A stretch of 64,000 bases of DNA from Corynebacterium occultum (GCF_009734425.1 NZ_CP046455.1:806001-870000); one strand, 5' to 3'. Shown: positions 18,002 to 28,489, numbered from the stretch's first letter. Made by a program: numbers and translations. The notes: generated by a model not told the origin, from the sequence alone.

Positions 18002-19507
18002 TTAAGCCCCCACCTCCCAGGTGTGAACCGGTTCGCCGCTGGCCTGGTGTCGGATGTAGAGGCGCAGCATTTCTGCCAGGGCGGCCTTGCGTTCAGGGGA
18101 TTCCGGCCGGGTGCCATGCGGTTCCAGCAGGTCGAGGGTGCGTAGCTGCCAGGTGGCACCGTTCTGTCGGGTTTCGGCCCGGCCCTCGATGACCTCAAGG
18201 TAGGTGTCGATCAGGTCCTCATCCACCTCCAGGGCACGGAGCCCCTCCCTGGCCATGGGAATCAGGGTGTCCTCGATCAGGTCGGTGACATCAACCTGAC
18301 CCTGGGTGGGCCACTGCATCCGGGCGTGCAGCCCATTGCGTGCCCCGGCGAAGAAATTCCGTTCCGCATCCTCGAAGGTCAACCGGGACCACACCGGGCG
18401 GGTCGCCTCGGCGAGGTATTTGACCAGGCCATAGTAGAAGGCGGCGTCTGCGATGAGGTCGGTGACGGAGGGGCCGGCGGGCAGGATCCGGTTCTCCACC
18501 CGCAGGTGGGAGAGATCTTTGCCGGGGGCGTAGATGGGTCGGTTCCACCGCCAGACCGTGCCATTGTGCAGGTTCAGATAATGCAGCCCCGGATTCTTGC
18601 CCTGCATGACGGGGGTGCCGGAGAACTCACGCGGTTCGGGCAGGAGCGGGGAGAAATAGCGCACATTCTCCTCAAAGAGATCGAAGATGCTGGTGATCCA
18701 CCGTTCCCCGAACCACACCCGGGGGCGTACCCCCTGGGCGACCAGCTCCGGGGTGCGGGTGTCAATGGATTGGCGGAACACCGGGATCCGGCTCTCCTGC
18801 CATAGTTTCCACCCCAGGAAGAGTGGGGAGTTGCCGCTGAGTGCCACCTGGGCCCCGGCGATCGCCTGGGAGGCGTTCCAGGCGGCGGCGAATTTATTCG
18901 GCGCCAACTGGAGGTGCAGCTGCATGGAGGTGCAGGCCGATTCGGTGGCGATGCTGGCGAAGTTGTGGACCAGATGTTCGCGGTCGGCGAGATCCACCCG
19001 CACCAGCTCACCCCGGGCGTTCATGATGGTGTTGTTGAGTGCCCGGTAGCGGTTCTCGGGGGTCATCCACTCCGGGGACTCCAGGAAGTCGGTGTCCAGG
19101 GTGGGCAGGGTGCCGATCATGGCGACCTGCGCCCCAACCTTCTCCGCTGCCTCCCGAACCTCAGCGAGCCGCTTCTCCACGCCCTGGTGCAGCTCGCGCA
19201 GGCCGGCCCCGGCCAGGCTCAGCGGGGGGTGGTTGAGCTCGACATTATAGCTGCCCAGCTCGGACTGGTACTCCTCGCCGAGGTTGGCCAGCACCTGTCG
19301 GTTGAGCGGTGCGGGCTGGAAATTCTCGTCGACCAGGTTCAGTTCGAGTTCCAGGCCGATGGAGCTCCGGTCCTCGAACTCCGCCCGCTGCAGATGACGA
19401 TCGAAGATCTCCAGGTCCTGGCCCAGATGTGCACGGTAACGGGTCCGCTGCTGCGGGGTGTAATTCTCTGATGAGATGGCGTCGCCCATGCCTTGAGCAA
19501 AGCACAT
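18002..19507 (-). CDS. Glutamate-cysteine ligase family protein
   Basis: The 501-residue protein belongs to the GCS2-type carboxylate-amine ligase group: IGLELELNLVD (ATP/metal Glu residues), YNVELNHPP, TESACTSMQLHLQL and ENRILPAGPS. Such enzymes join the gamma-carboxyl of glutamate to an amine, usually cysteine, with ATP. Corynebacteria use mycothiol rather than glutathione, so the true substrate is open. An ATG at 19489 (MGDAISS) is an alternative start; the upstream one has a GGGGGAA ribosome binding site. Confidence 0.8.
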   Translation of the reverse strand: MCFAQGMGDAISSENYTPQQRTRYRAHLGQDLEIFDRHLQRAEFEDRSSIGLELELNLVDENFQPAPLNRQVLANLGEEYQSELGSYNVELNHPPLSLAGAGLRELHQGVEKRLAEVREAAEKVGAQVAMIGTLPTLDTDFLESPEWMTPENRYRALNNTIMNARGELVRVDLADREHLVHNFASIATESACTSMQLHLQLAPNKFAAAWNASQAIAGAQVALSGNSPLFLGWKLWQESRIPVFRQSIDTRTPELVAQGVRPRVWFGERWITSIFDLFEENVRYFSPLLPEPREFSGTPVMQGKNPGLHYLNLHNGTVWRWNRPIYAPGKDLSHLRVENRILPAGPSVTDLIADAAFYYGLVKYLAEATRPVWSRLTFEDAERNFFAGARNGLHARMQWPTQGQVDVTDLIEDTLIPMAREGLRALEVDEDLIDTYLEVIEGRAETRQNGATWQLRTLDLLEPHGTRPESPERKAALAEMLRLYIRHQASGEPVHTWEVGA

Positions 19508-19536
19508 TTCCCCCGCTCATGTGCACCAATAGGGGA

Positions 19537-21174
19537 TTATTTACGGTCCCGGTACCAGTTGATCAGCGCATCGGTGGAGGAGTCACCGGAATCCACCGGC
19601 ACCTCACCGCTGACCGCCGGGGCCAGGGACTTGGCCTGGCCCTTACCCAGTTCCACACCCCACTGGTCGAAGGAGTTGAGGTCCCAGATGACCCCCTGCA
19701 CGAAGGTGATGTGCTCATAGAGGGAAATCAGGGCACCCAGCACCGCCGGGGTCAGTTCCTCCGCCAGGATGGTGGTGGAGGGGTTGTTACCTGGCATGAC
19801 CTTGTGGTTGATCAGCTTCTCCTCGACACTCTCAGCGGCGATCTCTTCGGCGTTCTTGCCGAAGGCCAGCACCTTCGCCTGGGCGAAGAGATTTCCCATC
19901 AGCAGATCGTGCATGGAGCCGCTGCCATCAGCGGTGGGCAGGTCCTGCTGGGGGTTGACGAAACCGATGAAATCAACCGGCACCTGACGGGTGCCTTGGT
20001 GGATCAGCTGGTAGAAGGCGTGCTGGCCGTTGGTGCCCGGCTCACCCCAGTAGACCTCACCGGTGTTGTAATCTACCGGGGTGCCATCACGACGCACCGA
20101 CTTGCCGTTGGATTCCATGGTCAGCTGCTGCAGGTAGGCGGGAAAACGCGCCAGGTCCTGTGAGTAGGGCAGCACCGCGTGGGTCTGGGCGTCACCGAAG
20201 GTGGAGTACCAGACCCCCAGCAGAGCCATCAGGGTGGGGATGTTCTCCTCGAAGTCGGTGTTGCGGAAGTGCTCGTCCATGGCGCGGAAACCAGCGAGGA
20301 AACGCATGAAGTCCATCGGCCCGATCACGGACATCAGGGAAAGACCGACGGCGGAGTCCACCGAATAGCGGCCCCCCACCCAGTCCCAGAAGCCGAACAT
20401 GTTGGCGGTGTCGATGCCGAACTCGGCGACCTTGTCGGCGTTCGTGGACACCGCCACGAAATGCTTTGCGACGGCCGATTCATCGTCCTCGAAAGCCTCC
20501 AGCAGCCAGCGCTTGGCGGCGGCGGCGTTGGCGAGGGTCTCCTGGGTGGTGAAGGTCTTGGAGGCGATGATGAAGAGGGTGGACTCCGGGTCCAGCTTTT
20601 CCAGGGTGGCACTCATGTCGGCCGGGTCCACATTGGAGACGAACTCGGCGGTGATGCCGGCGGTGGCGTAGGAACGCAACGCCTGAGTGGCCATCGCCGG
20701 GCCCAGGTCGGAACCGCCGATGCCGATGTTGACGATCTTCTTGATGGTGCGGCCGGTGTGTCCCAGCCACGCACCGGAACGTAGGGCGGAGGCGAAGTCA
20801 CGCATCCGGCCCAGCACCTCATGCACATCGGCGGCCACATCCTGGCCGTCGACCCTGAGATCCTTCTCCACCGGCAACCGCAGGGCGGTGTGCAGCACCG
20901 CCCGGTCCTCGGTGTTGTTGAGGTGCAGGCCGGTGAACATGGCCTCGATCTTGGCCCGGAGACCAGCCTCCCGGGCGAGTGCCACCAGGGCGGCATGCGT
21001 GTCCTCGTCGATGAGGTTCTTGGAGAGATCAACATGCAGACCGGCGGCGTCGAAGGTGAACTTCCCGGCGCGCTCCGGGTCTGCGGCAAAAAGTTCCCGG
21101 AGAGTCAGCGTCTGCTTCTGCTCATAGAGGGACTCGAGGTTCTTCCACTCTTCCGAGTTGGTGATGTCGGCCAT
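19537..21174 (-). CDS. pgi: Glucose-6-phosphate isomerase
   Basis: The 545-residue enzyme interconverts glucose-6-phosphate and fructose-6-phosphate in glycolysis. Visible signatures are [11 protein letters not shown] (phosphate site), [20 protein letters not shown], the catalytic Glu in MESNGKSV, and QLIHQGTR (catalytic His). The C-terminal INWYRDRK and [13 protein letters not shown] [14 protein letters not shown] match the second PGI signature. It is a complete, typical long bacterial PGI, and a single-gene unit. Confidence 0.97.
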   Translation of the reverse strand: MADITNSEEWKNLESLYEQKQTLTLRELFAADPERAGKFTFDAAGLHVDLSKNLIDEDTHAALVALAREAGLRAKIEAMFTGLHLNNTEDRAVLHTALRLPVEKDLRVDGQDVAADVHEVLGRMRDFASALRSGAWLGHTGRTIKKIVNIGIGGSDLGPAMATQALRSYATAGITAEFVSNVDPADMSATLEKLDPESTLFIIASKTFTTQETLANAAAAKRWLLEAFEDDESAVAKHFVAVSTNADKVAEFGIDTANMFGFWDWVGGRYSVDSAVGLSLMSVIGPMDFMRFLAGFRAMDEHFRNTDFEENIPTLMALLGVWYSTFGDAQTHAVLPYSQDLARFPAYLQQLTMESNGKSVRRDGTPVDYNTGEVYWGEPGTNGQHAFYQLIHQGTRQVPVDFIGFVNPQQDLPTADGSGSMHDLLMGNLFAQAKVLAFGKNAEEIAAESVEEKLINHKVMPGNNPSTTILAEELTPAVLGALISLYEHITFVQGVIWDLNSFDQWGVELGKGQAKSLAPAVSGEVPVDSGDSSTDALINWYRDRK

Positions 21175-21320
21175 GTTGTCGGCTCCTGGTGACTGCGGTT
21201 AATTGGATCGTTCCTTTCACGAATGTAGTGAAGAACGGACCCTCTCGCTGAGGAAACACCATTCAGGGGTCACCCCCCTTGTCGAGCCGGTGGCAGGGAG
21301 TGTGGGGAAAGGGGCGTAGC

Positions 21321-21629
21321 TCAGCCCAGTCGGCCACGACCCATGCGCAGCAGTACCGCGGCCAGCGCCGGGCCCTCCTCGCCGATCTCCTCGCGGAAGC
21401 GGTTGATGATGGCGACTTCGCGGGTGTGTACCAGGCGGGTGCCGCCGGAACCCATGCGGGTTTTACCGACTGCCTTGGAGATGGTGGTGCGGCGTTTCAC
21501 GATCTCCAACAACTGGTCGTCGAGACGGTTGATCTCCTCACGGTACTTCTGGATCTCCGCATCCGAAAGCGGGTCATCGGTGCCGGTGGGGGTGCGGATC
21601 TCGAAGTTGTCATCAGCTGCTTCGCTCAT
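21321..21629 (-). CDS. Chorismate mutase, AroQ-delta type
   Basis: The 102-residue intracellular chorismate mutase has the AroQ helix pattern: YREEINRLDDQLLEIVKRR, the active-site Lys in ISKAVGKTR, LVHTREVAIINRF, and the C-terminal LLRMGRGRLG. In corynebacteria and mycobacteria this short enzyme is weakly active alone and is activated by complexing with DAHP synthase; the RGRLG tail is the contact site. The start at 21629 gives MSEAADD. It makes prephenate for Phe/Tyr. Divergent from pcrA. Confidence 0.92.
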   Translation of the reverse strand: MSEAADDNFEIRTPTGTDDPLSDAEIQKYREEINRLDDQLLEIVKRRTTISKAVGKTRMGSGGTRLVHTREVAIINRFREEIGEEGPALAAVLLRMGRGRLG

Positions 21630-21708
21630 GTTCTCATTGTGCCATGCGCCCGTGGGGAAGCAGTGCATCACCTGGGATGCCCGGGGTGCGGGGTAGGTTG
21701 GAGACATC

Positions 21709-24144
21709 ATGGATAGCTTCACACCCACCCCCTCGTCCGCGCCCGATGGTTTCGGCTCCACAAGTGACCTGAGTGAAGGTCTCAACCCCCAGCAGCGGGC
21801 GGCGGTGGAACACACCGGTTCGCCCCTGCTGATCGTGGCGGGTGCGGGTTCCGGAAAGACGGCGGTGCTCACCCGCCGCATCGCCCACCTGATGCACCAC
21901 CGTGGGGTGCATCCCGCCCAGATCCTGGCGATCACCTTCACCAACAAGGCTGCCGCCGAGATGCGGGAACGTGTCGCCGGGCTGGTCGGCCCGGTCGCCG
22001 ACCGCATGTGGGTGGCCACCTTCCACTCCATCTGTGTCCGCATCCTGCGGCAGCAGGCCCAGCTGGTGCCGGGGCTGAACACCAACTTCACCATCTACGA
22101 TTCCGATGATGCGAAACGGCTGCTGACGATGATCGCCAAGGATCTGAACCTGGACCTGAAGAAGTTCAGTGCCAGGGTGTTGGCCTCTGCCATCTCGAAT
22201 CAGAAGAATGAGCTGCTCAGCCCCGCTGAGGTGGCGGCGGAGGCGGCGCAGACCAAGAACCCCTTCGAAACCACGGTCGCCGCCGTCTACGCCGAGTACC
22301 AGCAGCGCCTGCGTCGCGCCAATGCGGTGGACTTTGATGACCTGATCGGGGAGGTGGTGCGGGTTTTCCGCAAACATCCCGACGTCACGGAGCATTACCG
22401 TCGCCGTTTCCGCCACATCCTGGTCGATGAGTACCAGGACACCAACCATGCCCAGTATGCGCTGGTCTCCACCCTGGTGGGCAAGGAAAGTGATGATCCG
22501 AATGTGGTGCCACCCTCGGAGCTGTGCGTGGTTGGTGACTCTGATCAGTCGATCTACGCCTTCCGTGGTGCCACCATCCGCAATATCGAGGAATTCGAAC
22601 GCGACTACCCCCAGGCCCGGACCATCCTGCTGGAGCAGAACTACCGTTCCACCCAGAACATCCTCAATGCCGCGAATGCGGTGATCTCGCAGAACGCCGG
22701 GCGACGCGAAAAGAAGCTGTGGACCGCATTCGGGGAGGGGGAGAAGATAGTCGGCTATGTCGCCGATAATGAGCACGATGAGGCCCGCTTCATCTCCGCC
22801 GAGATCGACAAGCTGGTTGATGGAGGCCGCAACTACAGCGACATCGCCATCATGTACCGCACCAACAACTCCTCCCGCGCCCTGGAGGACGTGTTCATCC
22901 GCAGCGGCATCCCCTACAAGGTGGTCGGCGGCACCCGCTTCTATGAGCGGAAGGAAATCCGCGATATCATCGCCTACCTGCGCATCCTCGCCAACCCGGA
23001 TGACACCGTCAGCCTGCGTCGGATCATCAACACCCCACGCCGTGGCATCGGGGACCGCGCCCAGGCCTTCGTCGCCCTGCATGCCGAGAACAACGCCATC
23101 AGCTTCGGCGCCGCCCTGGTCGACGCCGCGGCCGACAAGGTCGATCTGCTCGGTGGGCGAGGCCGCAACGCGGTGGCCAAGTTCACCGCCATGATGGATG
23201 GCCTGCGCGCCCAGAAGGAGGAGCTGCGCAATGAGGTCACCGGCATGCCCGATATCGGGGAGGTGGTCAACCGCATCCTCGAGGTCACCGGTTACCGCGC
23301 CGAGCTGGAGGCCTCCAATGACCCCCAGGACGGGGCCCGGTTGGACAACCTCAATGAGCTGGTGTCGGTGGCCCGGGAATTCTCCTCCGAAGCCGCCAAC
23401 CAGATCGCCTATGAGGAGATGGACGGTGGGGAATACCAGCTGGGTGAGGGGGAGGCCGCGCCGGGCAGCCTGGAGGCTTTCCTGGAGAAGGTTTCCCTGG
23501 TCGCCGATGCCGACCAGATTCCCGAGCATGAGCAGGGTGTGGTCACCCTGATGACCCTGCACACCGCCAAGGGCCTGGAGTTCCCGGTGGTCTTCGTCAC
23601 CGGCTGGGAGGACGGCCAATTTCCCCATATGCGGGCTCTGGGTGATCCCACCGAACTGGCGGAGGAACGCCGCCTGGCCTATGTCGGTATCACCCGCGCC
23701 AGGGAGGAGCTCTACCTGACCCGGGCGATGCTGCGCAGTTCCTGGGGTAACCCGGTGACCAACCCACCCAGCCGCTTCCTGCAGGAGATCCCGGAAGAAC
23801 TGTTGGACTGGCGTCGGGAGGAACCGACCAGCCAGGGTGGTTCCGCCTGGGGTTCCCAACCCGCCGGCTATTACGGCGGGGGTTCCGGGGGCAGCTTCTC
23901 CGGTGGTTTCGGGCAGCGCCGCCCCACCCCCAAGAAATACACGGCCCCCTCCATCCCCCAGAAGGCCAAGAACAATGATCTGCAGCTGGCGGTAGGCGAC
24001 CGGGTCAACCACGCCAAGTACGGGCTGGGTACCGTCCTCGCCTCCGATGGTTCCGGGGTGCGTGCCACCGTCACCATCGACTTCGGCTCCTCCGGGAAGG
24101 TCCGCCTGATGCTGATCGGCGGAGTCCCCATGGAGAAGCTCTAA
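21709..24144 (+). CDS. pcrA: ATP-dependent DNA helicase PcrA/UvrD
   Basis: The 811-residue superfamily 1A 3'-5' helicase shows motifs LNPQQRAAVE (Q motif), AGAGSGKT (Walker A), FTNKAAAEM (Ia), VDEYQDTN (II), VVGDSDQSIYAFRGA (III), LEQNYRST (IV), LMTLHTAKGLEFPVVFV (V) and YVGITRARE (VI). The C-terminal GDRVNHAKYGLGTVL Tudor-like module is the RNA polymerase-binding tail of PcrA. It acts in repair and replication-transcription conflict. Its stop overlaps the stop of the convergent ABC permease gene. Confidence 0.96.
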   Translation: MDSFTPTPSSAPDGFGSTSDLSEGLNPQQRAAVEHTGSPLLIVAGAGSGKTAVLTRRIAHLMHHRGVHPAQILAITFTNKAAAEMRERVAGLVGPVADRMWVATFHSICVRILRQQAQLVPGLNTNFTIYDSDDAKRLLTMIAKDLNLDLKKFSARVLASAISNQKNELLSPAEVAAEAAQTKNPFETTVAAVYAEYQQRLRRANAVDFDDLIGEVVRVFRKHPDVTEHYRRRFRHILVDEYQDTNHAQYALVSTLVGKESDDPNVVPPSELCVVGDSDQSIYAFRGATIRNIEEFERDYPQARTILLEQNYRSTQNILNAANAVISQNAGRREKKLWTAFGEGEKIVGYVADNEHDEARFISAEIDKLVDGGRNYSDIAIMYRTNNSSRALEDVFIRSGIPYKVVGGTRFYERKEIRDIIAYLRILANPDDTVSLRRIINTPRRGIGDRAQAFVALHAENNAISFGAALVDAAADKVDLLGGRGRNAVAKFTAMMDGLRAQKEELRNEVTGMPDIGEVVNRILEVTGYRAELEASNDPQDGARLDNLNELVSVAREFSSEAANQIAYEEMDGGEYQLGEGEAAPGSLEAFLEKVSLVADADQIPEHEQGVVTLMTLHTAKGLEFPVVFVTGWEDGQFPHMRALGDPTELAEERRLAYVGITRAREELYLTRAMLRSSWGNPVTNPPSRFLQEIPEELLDWRREEPTSQGGSAWGSQPAGYYGGGSGGSFSGGFGQRRPTPKKYTAPSIPQKAKNNDLQLAVGDRVNHAKYGLGTVLASDGSGVRATVTIDFGSSGKVRLMLIGGVPMEKL

Positions 24145-26732
24145 CTCGTCCGGTACTCACCTAACCTGCTTCGAGGGCTGAGGTACCAGCCCAGCACCGT
24201 TGCCCCCGCCGGGACGATGATCAGCAGCACCAGCAGCAGCTGCCAGTCCGGCTGCACATGCTGCATCCGGCCCGGATCCAGCAGTATCCCGCTCACCGGA
24301 TCCACCTCCCTCCGGGAAGATGCGAGCAGCACTCCCACATGGCCGAGCAGGAGGCCGAGCAGGGAACCTGCCAGGGTGATCAGCCCCCCGAAGTAGGCGT
24401 TGACGGTCTTCAACAGCTGTGGCGGGGCGCCCACCGCCGCCAAGAGAGTGTTCTGGCGACGGGTGCGCGCCACCGAGAGCAACAACACCAGGGCGGCGAT
24501 GAGAAGCACGATCATCCCCAGGACGGCACGGAACCAGAGATCTGAGTCCCAGAAATCAGGGGTCGCCACCGGTGAATGCACCCAGGTGCCGGTGGCCTCC
24601 AATTCCGCATTGACCTCCCTCAACTCACGCTGCGTGAGATTGCGCTCCGCGATCACCACCGCCCCCACCAGCTCCTGATCCACCGCAAACTGCTCAAAAG
24701 CTGCTGCGGTGGGTAACCATTCCTCCAGCCCGGTCGGCAGAACCGCAGCCAACGGCAGAGTGACAGACTCGCCCAGGGTCTCCTTCCCGAAACTGCCCTG
24801 GTTGACAATCTCGAAGGTGGCTTCCGTGGCGCTGACATCCCCCGGCACCAGCATCACCGCCCCCTCGGGAAGCTCCACCGGAGTATTGAAGGTCTCCAAC
24901 AGCGTCGGGGCGGGGATCAGCGCCACCGCACCCAGCTGGGCGGCCGGGCCCGGCACAAAATTATTTGCCCACATCCGCTGGCAGGCGGTGGACTCCGGCT
25001 CCAGCTCATCGCACTCCTCCCTCACCCGGTCAGCGGGAACATCCACCAGGGAGGTGTAACTGCTGAAATCATCCCCTAAGGACAGACCATGGAGCTCCTC
25101 ATAAGCCCGGATGTCCACCACCTGCTCCAGCGCTGACACCGCCTGCGACAGACCCCCGGCCCCCTGGATGAAGATGCTGCCCGGCTGATAAGCCTCCGCC
25201 GCCTGGTGGGCGTAGAAGCGGGCGGAGGTCTCCTGACTGACAATCACGACCGTGCCGATGGTGACCACCGCCGCGATGGCCGCCACCGCAGGGATCGAAC
25301 GCAGGGACTGCCGCCGCAGATCACGACCCGCCAGACGTAACGCCAACGGATTCCGGATCCGGCCCAACACCCACACCACCGTCGGGGCGCACAACGCGGC
25401 ACCGATGACCCCGGCCAGGACACTGAACCCGATCAGCAGCTCCCTGACCCCCAGCAGGAAATAAGGGACACCCCGGGAAAGCAACTGGCTGCTGAGCAAC
25501 AACACCAGGCCGAGGGACAGCAGGACCGGGCCGAGCAACATCCACGGCCGCCAGCGCATCATCCGGTCCGGGGCCGCCCCATGCGCCCCGGCGATGATGC
25601 TCGCCCGGGAAGCAACCACCGCCGGCAGGAAAGCCGCCACCGTCGCCGCCACCACCGCGAACCCCCAGATCGCAGCCAACTCCCACCAGGGCACCACAAT
25701 CGGCCACTCCGGATAACGCTGCAACCACCACAGAACAAAACCCAAGGCGCCGACCACCAGCCCCAGACCAGCACCGGCCACCCCCGCGAACAATCCATAA
25801 ACCAGCACCGCCCAGCGGATATGCCAGGGAGTGGCCCCCTGAGAAGCCATCAACGCGAAAATACGGGACTGCCGGCCCACCGAAATAGTGAACACCGGGG
25901 AAATCACCACCAGCACCAGAAAAGCAATCACCAACACCCCGATCAACGTCAGCGTGACAGCAACCGCATTAGAGAAAGGATTCCCCACATACATCGAGTC
26001 ATCCTCCAGGGCGGTACCCGGCGGCGGTGGATTCTCCACCACATCCTGGCTGTACACCACGAAACCAGCCGCATTGAGCAGCTCCACATCCTCCCAGGTG
26101 ACATTCCGGGGACCAGTGACACCCCACTGCATAGTCCCCTCCTCGGCACTACCGAAAGTGGCGGAATCCAGCAGGGTGGGCTCCACCACCAAAGCGGATT
26201 GGGAAGGGGTGAAACCGCCGATCCGCAGCGAGATCTCACCCGAGGCGGCATCCAGGATGAGAGTGTCCCCGACCTCCACCTGCAACCGCTCCGACAACGA
26301 CCGGGGAAGCAGGATCTCCCCGCGCGCCGGGGCACGATCCACCTCCGGGGTCACCTGGGAGATGGTCAGCCACTCGGAGCGTTCCCCATGGGAGACCTGC
26401 AGATAGTTCTGCACCTGCAGCTGCGCCCGGAAACCCTCCGGGAGAGCAGCTGTCAGCAGTTCCTGCTGGGTGGTGTCGGCCGGGGCAACCCCATCACCGC
26501 TGCAGTTGGCGGTGTAACCAGCCACCGACTGGGTACAGGTGCCACCGCCATAGGTGACGGTGGTGCGGGTCTCGGCGAGACTCTGGGCCGCGAAGGTGGA
26601 GGAATTGCTGAGGAAGACCGCACTGAAGAAGATGACCGGCAGGGCCACCAGCAGGATGGCGGCCAGGGACTGCCAGAGATTCTGGCGGACATCACGTCGG
26701 GTGGGGCGGGTGGCGGCGCGCAGGGTACTCAT
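24141..26732 (-). CDS. ABC transporter permease, FtsX-like (MacB family)
   Basis: The 863-residue membrane protein has an N-terminal helix (LAAILLVALPVIFFSAVFLS) and a large extracytoplasmic domain (about residues 50-260). A three-helix FtsX block covers about 270-380, then a central pair of helices, a second outer domain, and a final FtsX block ending SRLGEYRTS. This duplicated form is typical of MacB/LolE-type permeases in Actinobacteria, which move lipids, peptides or antibiotics outward mechanically. It overlaps the ATPase gene by 4 bases, so the two form one transporter. Confidence 0.9.
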   Translation of the reverse strand: MSTLRAATRPTRRDVRQNLWQSLAAILLVALPVIFFSAVFLSNSSTFAAQSLAETRTTVTYGGGTCTQSVAGYTANCSGDGVAPADTTQQELLTAALPEGFRAQLQVQNYLQVSHGERSEWLTISQVTPEVDRAPARGEILLPRSLSERLQVEVGDTLILDAASGEISLRIGGFTPSQSALVVEPTLLDSATFGSAEEGTMQWGVTGPRNVTWEDVELLNAAGFVVYSQDVVENPPPPGTALEDDSMYVGNPFSNAVAVTLTLIGVLVIAFLVLVVISPVFTISVGRQSRIFALMASQGATPWHIRWAVLVYGLFAGVAGAGLGLVVGALGFVLWWLQRYPEWPIVVPWWELAAIWGFAVVAATVAAFLPAVVASRASIIAGAHGAAPDRMMRWRPWMLLGPVLLSLGLVLLLSSQLLSRGVPYFLLGVRELLIGFSVLAGVIGAALCAPTVVWVLGRIRNPLALRLAGRDLRRQSLRSIPAVAAIAAVVTIGTVVIVSQETSARFYAHQAAEAYQPGSIFIQGAGGLSQAVSALEQVVDIRAYEELHGLSLGDDFSSYTSLVDVPADRVREECDELEPESTACQRMWANNFVPGPAAQLGAVALIPAPTLLETFNTPVELPEGAVMLVPGDVSATEATFEIVNQGSFGKETLGESVTLPLAAVLPTGLEEWLPTAAAFEQFAVDQELVGAVVIAERNLTQRELREVNAELEATGTWVHSPVATPDFWDSDLWFRAVLGMIVLLIAALVLLLSVARTRRQNTLLAAVGAPPQLLKTVNAYFGGLITLAGSLLGLLLGHVGVLLASSRREVDPVSGILLDPGRMQHVQPDWQLLLVLLIIVPAGATVLGWYLSPRSRLGEYRTS

Positions 26733-27412
26733 GAGAGTCTGCCGTCCCGGACCATGATGGTGCGATCCGACCAGGCCGCGAAGCGCGGTTCGTGGGTGAC
26801 CAGCAGCCCGGCGGCCCCGGCGTCGATTCGTTCCCGGAGGATGCGCAGGACCTCATCGCCGGTGGTGGTGTCCAGTGCCCCGGTGGGTTCATCCGCCAGG
26901 ATCACCGAACGTGGGCCGATCAGGGCTCGGGCGATGGCCGCCCGTTGGGCCTGACCGCCGGAGATCTCATCGGGGAAACGTCCTCCCATGCCCTCCAGTC
27001 CCACCTCTGCCAGGGCCTGTTCCACCCCTGCGGTGGAGGACCCGTCCAATTCCAGCGGGAGAGCGACATTCTCGGCCACGGTCAGGGTGGGGATGAGGTT
27101 GTAGTGCTGGAAGACCACCCCCACATGACGTCGCCGGGCCCGGGCTGCCGCAGCGGGGGAGAGCCGGGAGACATTCTCACCGGCGAGCAGCACCTCACCG
27201 GAGGTGGGTTTCTGGAGGAGCCCGGCAACATTGAGCAGGGTGGATTTACCGGAACCCGAGGGGCCCATCACCGCCAGCAGCTCACCGGGCTGCACCGCCA
27301 CGGAAATGTCATCCAGGGCGACCACGCGGCGGGCACCTTCCCCGAAGACAACGGAAATCTGCTGCAGTTCAAGTGCCGGGACAGGTTGTGACATGGCGGG
27401 ATCACCTTTCAT
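26729..27412 (-). CDS. ABC transporter ATP-binding protein (MacB/LolD type)
   Basis: The 227-residue ATPase has Walker A GPSGSGKST, the Q-loop FQHYN, the signature ISGGQAQRAAIARAL, Walker B ILADEPTGALD and the H-loop THEPRF. The 'EPTGALD' and 'SGSGKSTLLN' forms are those of the MacB/LolD subgroup that works with FtsX-like permeases such as its downstream partner. An inner ATG at 27394 (MSQPVPA) is a possible start. The frame overlaps the regulator gene end by 11 bases if 27412 is used. Confidence 0.94.
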   Translation of the reverse strand: MKGDPAMSQPVPALELQQISVVFGEGARRVVALDDISVAVQPGELLAVMGPSGSGKSTLLNVAGLLQKPTSGEVLLAGENVSRLSPAAAARARRRHVGVVFQHYNLIPTLTVAENVALPLELDGSSTAGVEQALAEVGLEGMGGRFPDEISGGQAQRAAIARALIGPRSVILADEPTGALDTTTGDEVLRILRERIDAGAAGLLVTHEPRFAAWSDRTIMVRDGRLS

Positions 27413-27941
27413 TCTCTGGGGTCAAGGTGGGATCAGGATCCGCCAGGGACTCCACCCGATCGAGCCAGCGGACCCTGGCCTCCAAGAGAAAGATCCGGTG
27501 CTCGAGGTTCAGCCTTTCGGCGGTCCGTGAGGCGGCCAGTCCACGGGACCACTGGTTGAGTTCACGAAGCTCATCGATCAAGGCTTCACGTTGTTGATCC
27601 AGCAGCACGATCAGGTTGATCTCAGGGTGGGTGGTTGCCAGGATCACCTTGCCCACCAACTCATCACCTTCGGTGGCAGGGCTGCGCACCGGGGTGTTCC
27701 ACCAGGTATTGAGCTCTTTCCGGCCACTGGAACTCAACCGATAGGTTGCGAAGTGGTCTCCACCGGGGCTGCTGGCGGTCTCAATGAGATCATCGCGCAG
27801 TAGTCTGCCGAGCGTCTGGGTGACCTGGCTGATAGTGAGCGGCCACACCCCCTCGGTGGTGGTGCTGAAAGCGTTCTGAAGTTGGCTGGCGGATCGGGGC
27901 CCGTCCAGCAGGAGCGCCAGGAGGATGAATCTGATGGACAT
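27402..27941 (-). CDS. PadR-family transcriptional regulator
   Basis: From the ATG at 27941 the 179-residue protein has a PadR winged helix (RFILLALLLDGPRSASQLQN, then TISQVTQTLGRLLRDDLIE and YRLSSSGRKELNTWW) and a C-terminal helical dimerisation part (Vir_act_alpha_C-like). PadR proteins next to MacB-type ABC genes usually repress them and respond to a small molecule. Here it is the first gene of a regulator-ATPase-permease operon, so autoregulation is likely. The frame upstream of 27941 is untypical. Confidence 0.85.
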   Translation of the reverse strand: MSIRFILLALLLDGPRSASQLQNAFSTTTEGVWPLTISQVTQTLGRLLRDDLIETASSPGGDHFATYRLSSSGRKELNTWWNTPVRSPATEGDELVGKVILATTHPEINLIVLLDQQREALIDELRELNQWSRGLAASRTAERLNLEHRIFLLEARVRWLDRVESLADPDPTLTPENER

Positions 27942-28073
27942 ACACGTCCTCAAACAGCAGGGGGGTACACCGGTGGATCGGTGAACTGCAACAAAGATTA
28001 CCCCTCTGGATATCGGCGGGGATAGACCCGGAAATCGAGGTGCCGGGGAGGGCCTGCGGGGGAAGAAAATAGA

Positions 28074-28099
28074 GGGGCGGACCAGATGCGGTCCGCCCC
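28074..28099 (-). terminator. Terminator of the haem-monooxygenase gene
   Basis: Perfect 10-bp stem GGGGCGGACC/GGTCCGCCCC with a 6-base loop, 24 bases beyond the stop at 28123; the minus strand continues TCTATTTTCTT. Confidence 0.85.
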
Positions 28100-28122
28100 C
28101 TTGGGAAGAGGGAAATGGGAAG

Positions 28123-28443
28123 TTAGTTTCCGGGAACGGAGCCCAGGACAACCTCGAACTCGAGCAGCTCGGCACCCGAGGCCACCGGTTTGCGGGGTGC
28201 CTGACCCTCCGGGGCCCGGTGGGCGCTGCGGGCGTCACCATCCCGCCAGGCCTCATAGGATGCCTCATCAGTCCACTGGGTCACGACGAAGTAGCGGGTT
28301 TCTCCTGCGACGGGGCGCAGCAGCTGGAAACCCTCGAAACCAGGGGCGGAGTCCACGGCGTGCTTGCGCTGGGCGAAACGTTCCTCCAGCACCTCGCCAC
28401 GGCCCTCGGGAACGGTGATTGCGTTGATCTTGACGATGCTCAT
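28123..28443 (-). CDS. Antibiotic biosynthesis monooxygenase family, MhuD-like haem degradation
   Basis: The 106-residue protein has the ABM ferredoxin-like fold: MSIVKINAITVPEGRGEVLE, FAQRKHAVDSAPGFEGFQLL, and FVVTQWTDEASYEAWRDG. The match to mycobacterial MhuD is good: the same N-terminus, an Asn at residue 7 and W in TQWTDE, both important for haem contact in that family. MhuD-type enzymes open the haem ring to free iron in the cytosol. The HRAP segment carries the His expected to bind haem iron. It is a single-gene unit with its own terminator. Confidence 0.8.
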   Translation of the reverse strand: MSIVKINAITVPEGRGEVLEERFAQRKHAVDSAPGFEGFQLLRPVAGETRYFVVTQWTDEASYEAWRDGDARSAHRAPEGQAPRKPVASGAELLEFEVVLGSVPGN

Positions 28444-28489
28444 GGCATCAGCTTACGCAGCAGGAGGGGCCATGGGGTGGGCAGGAAAG

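Noticed and set aside
21634..24012. 792-codon open frame on the minus strand
   Set aside because: Antisense to pcrA, whose helicase motifs are complete; the antisense product is low-complexity Gly/His/Asp with no recognisable domain.
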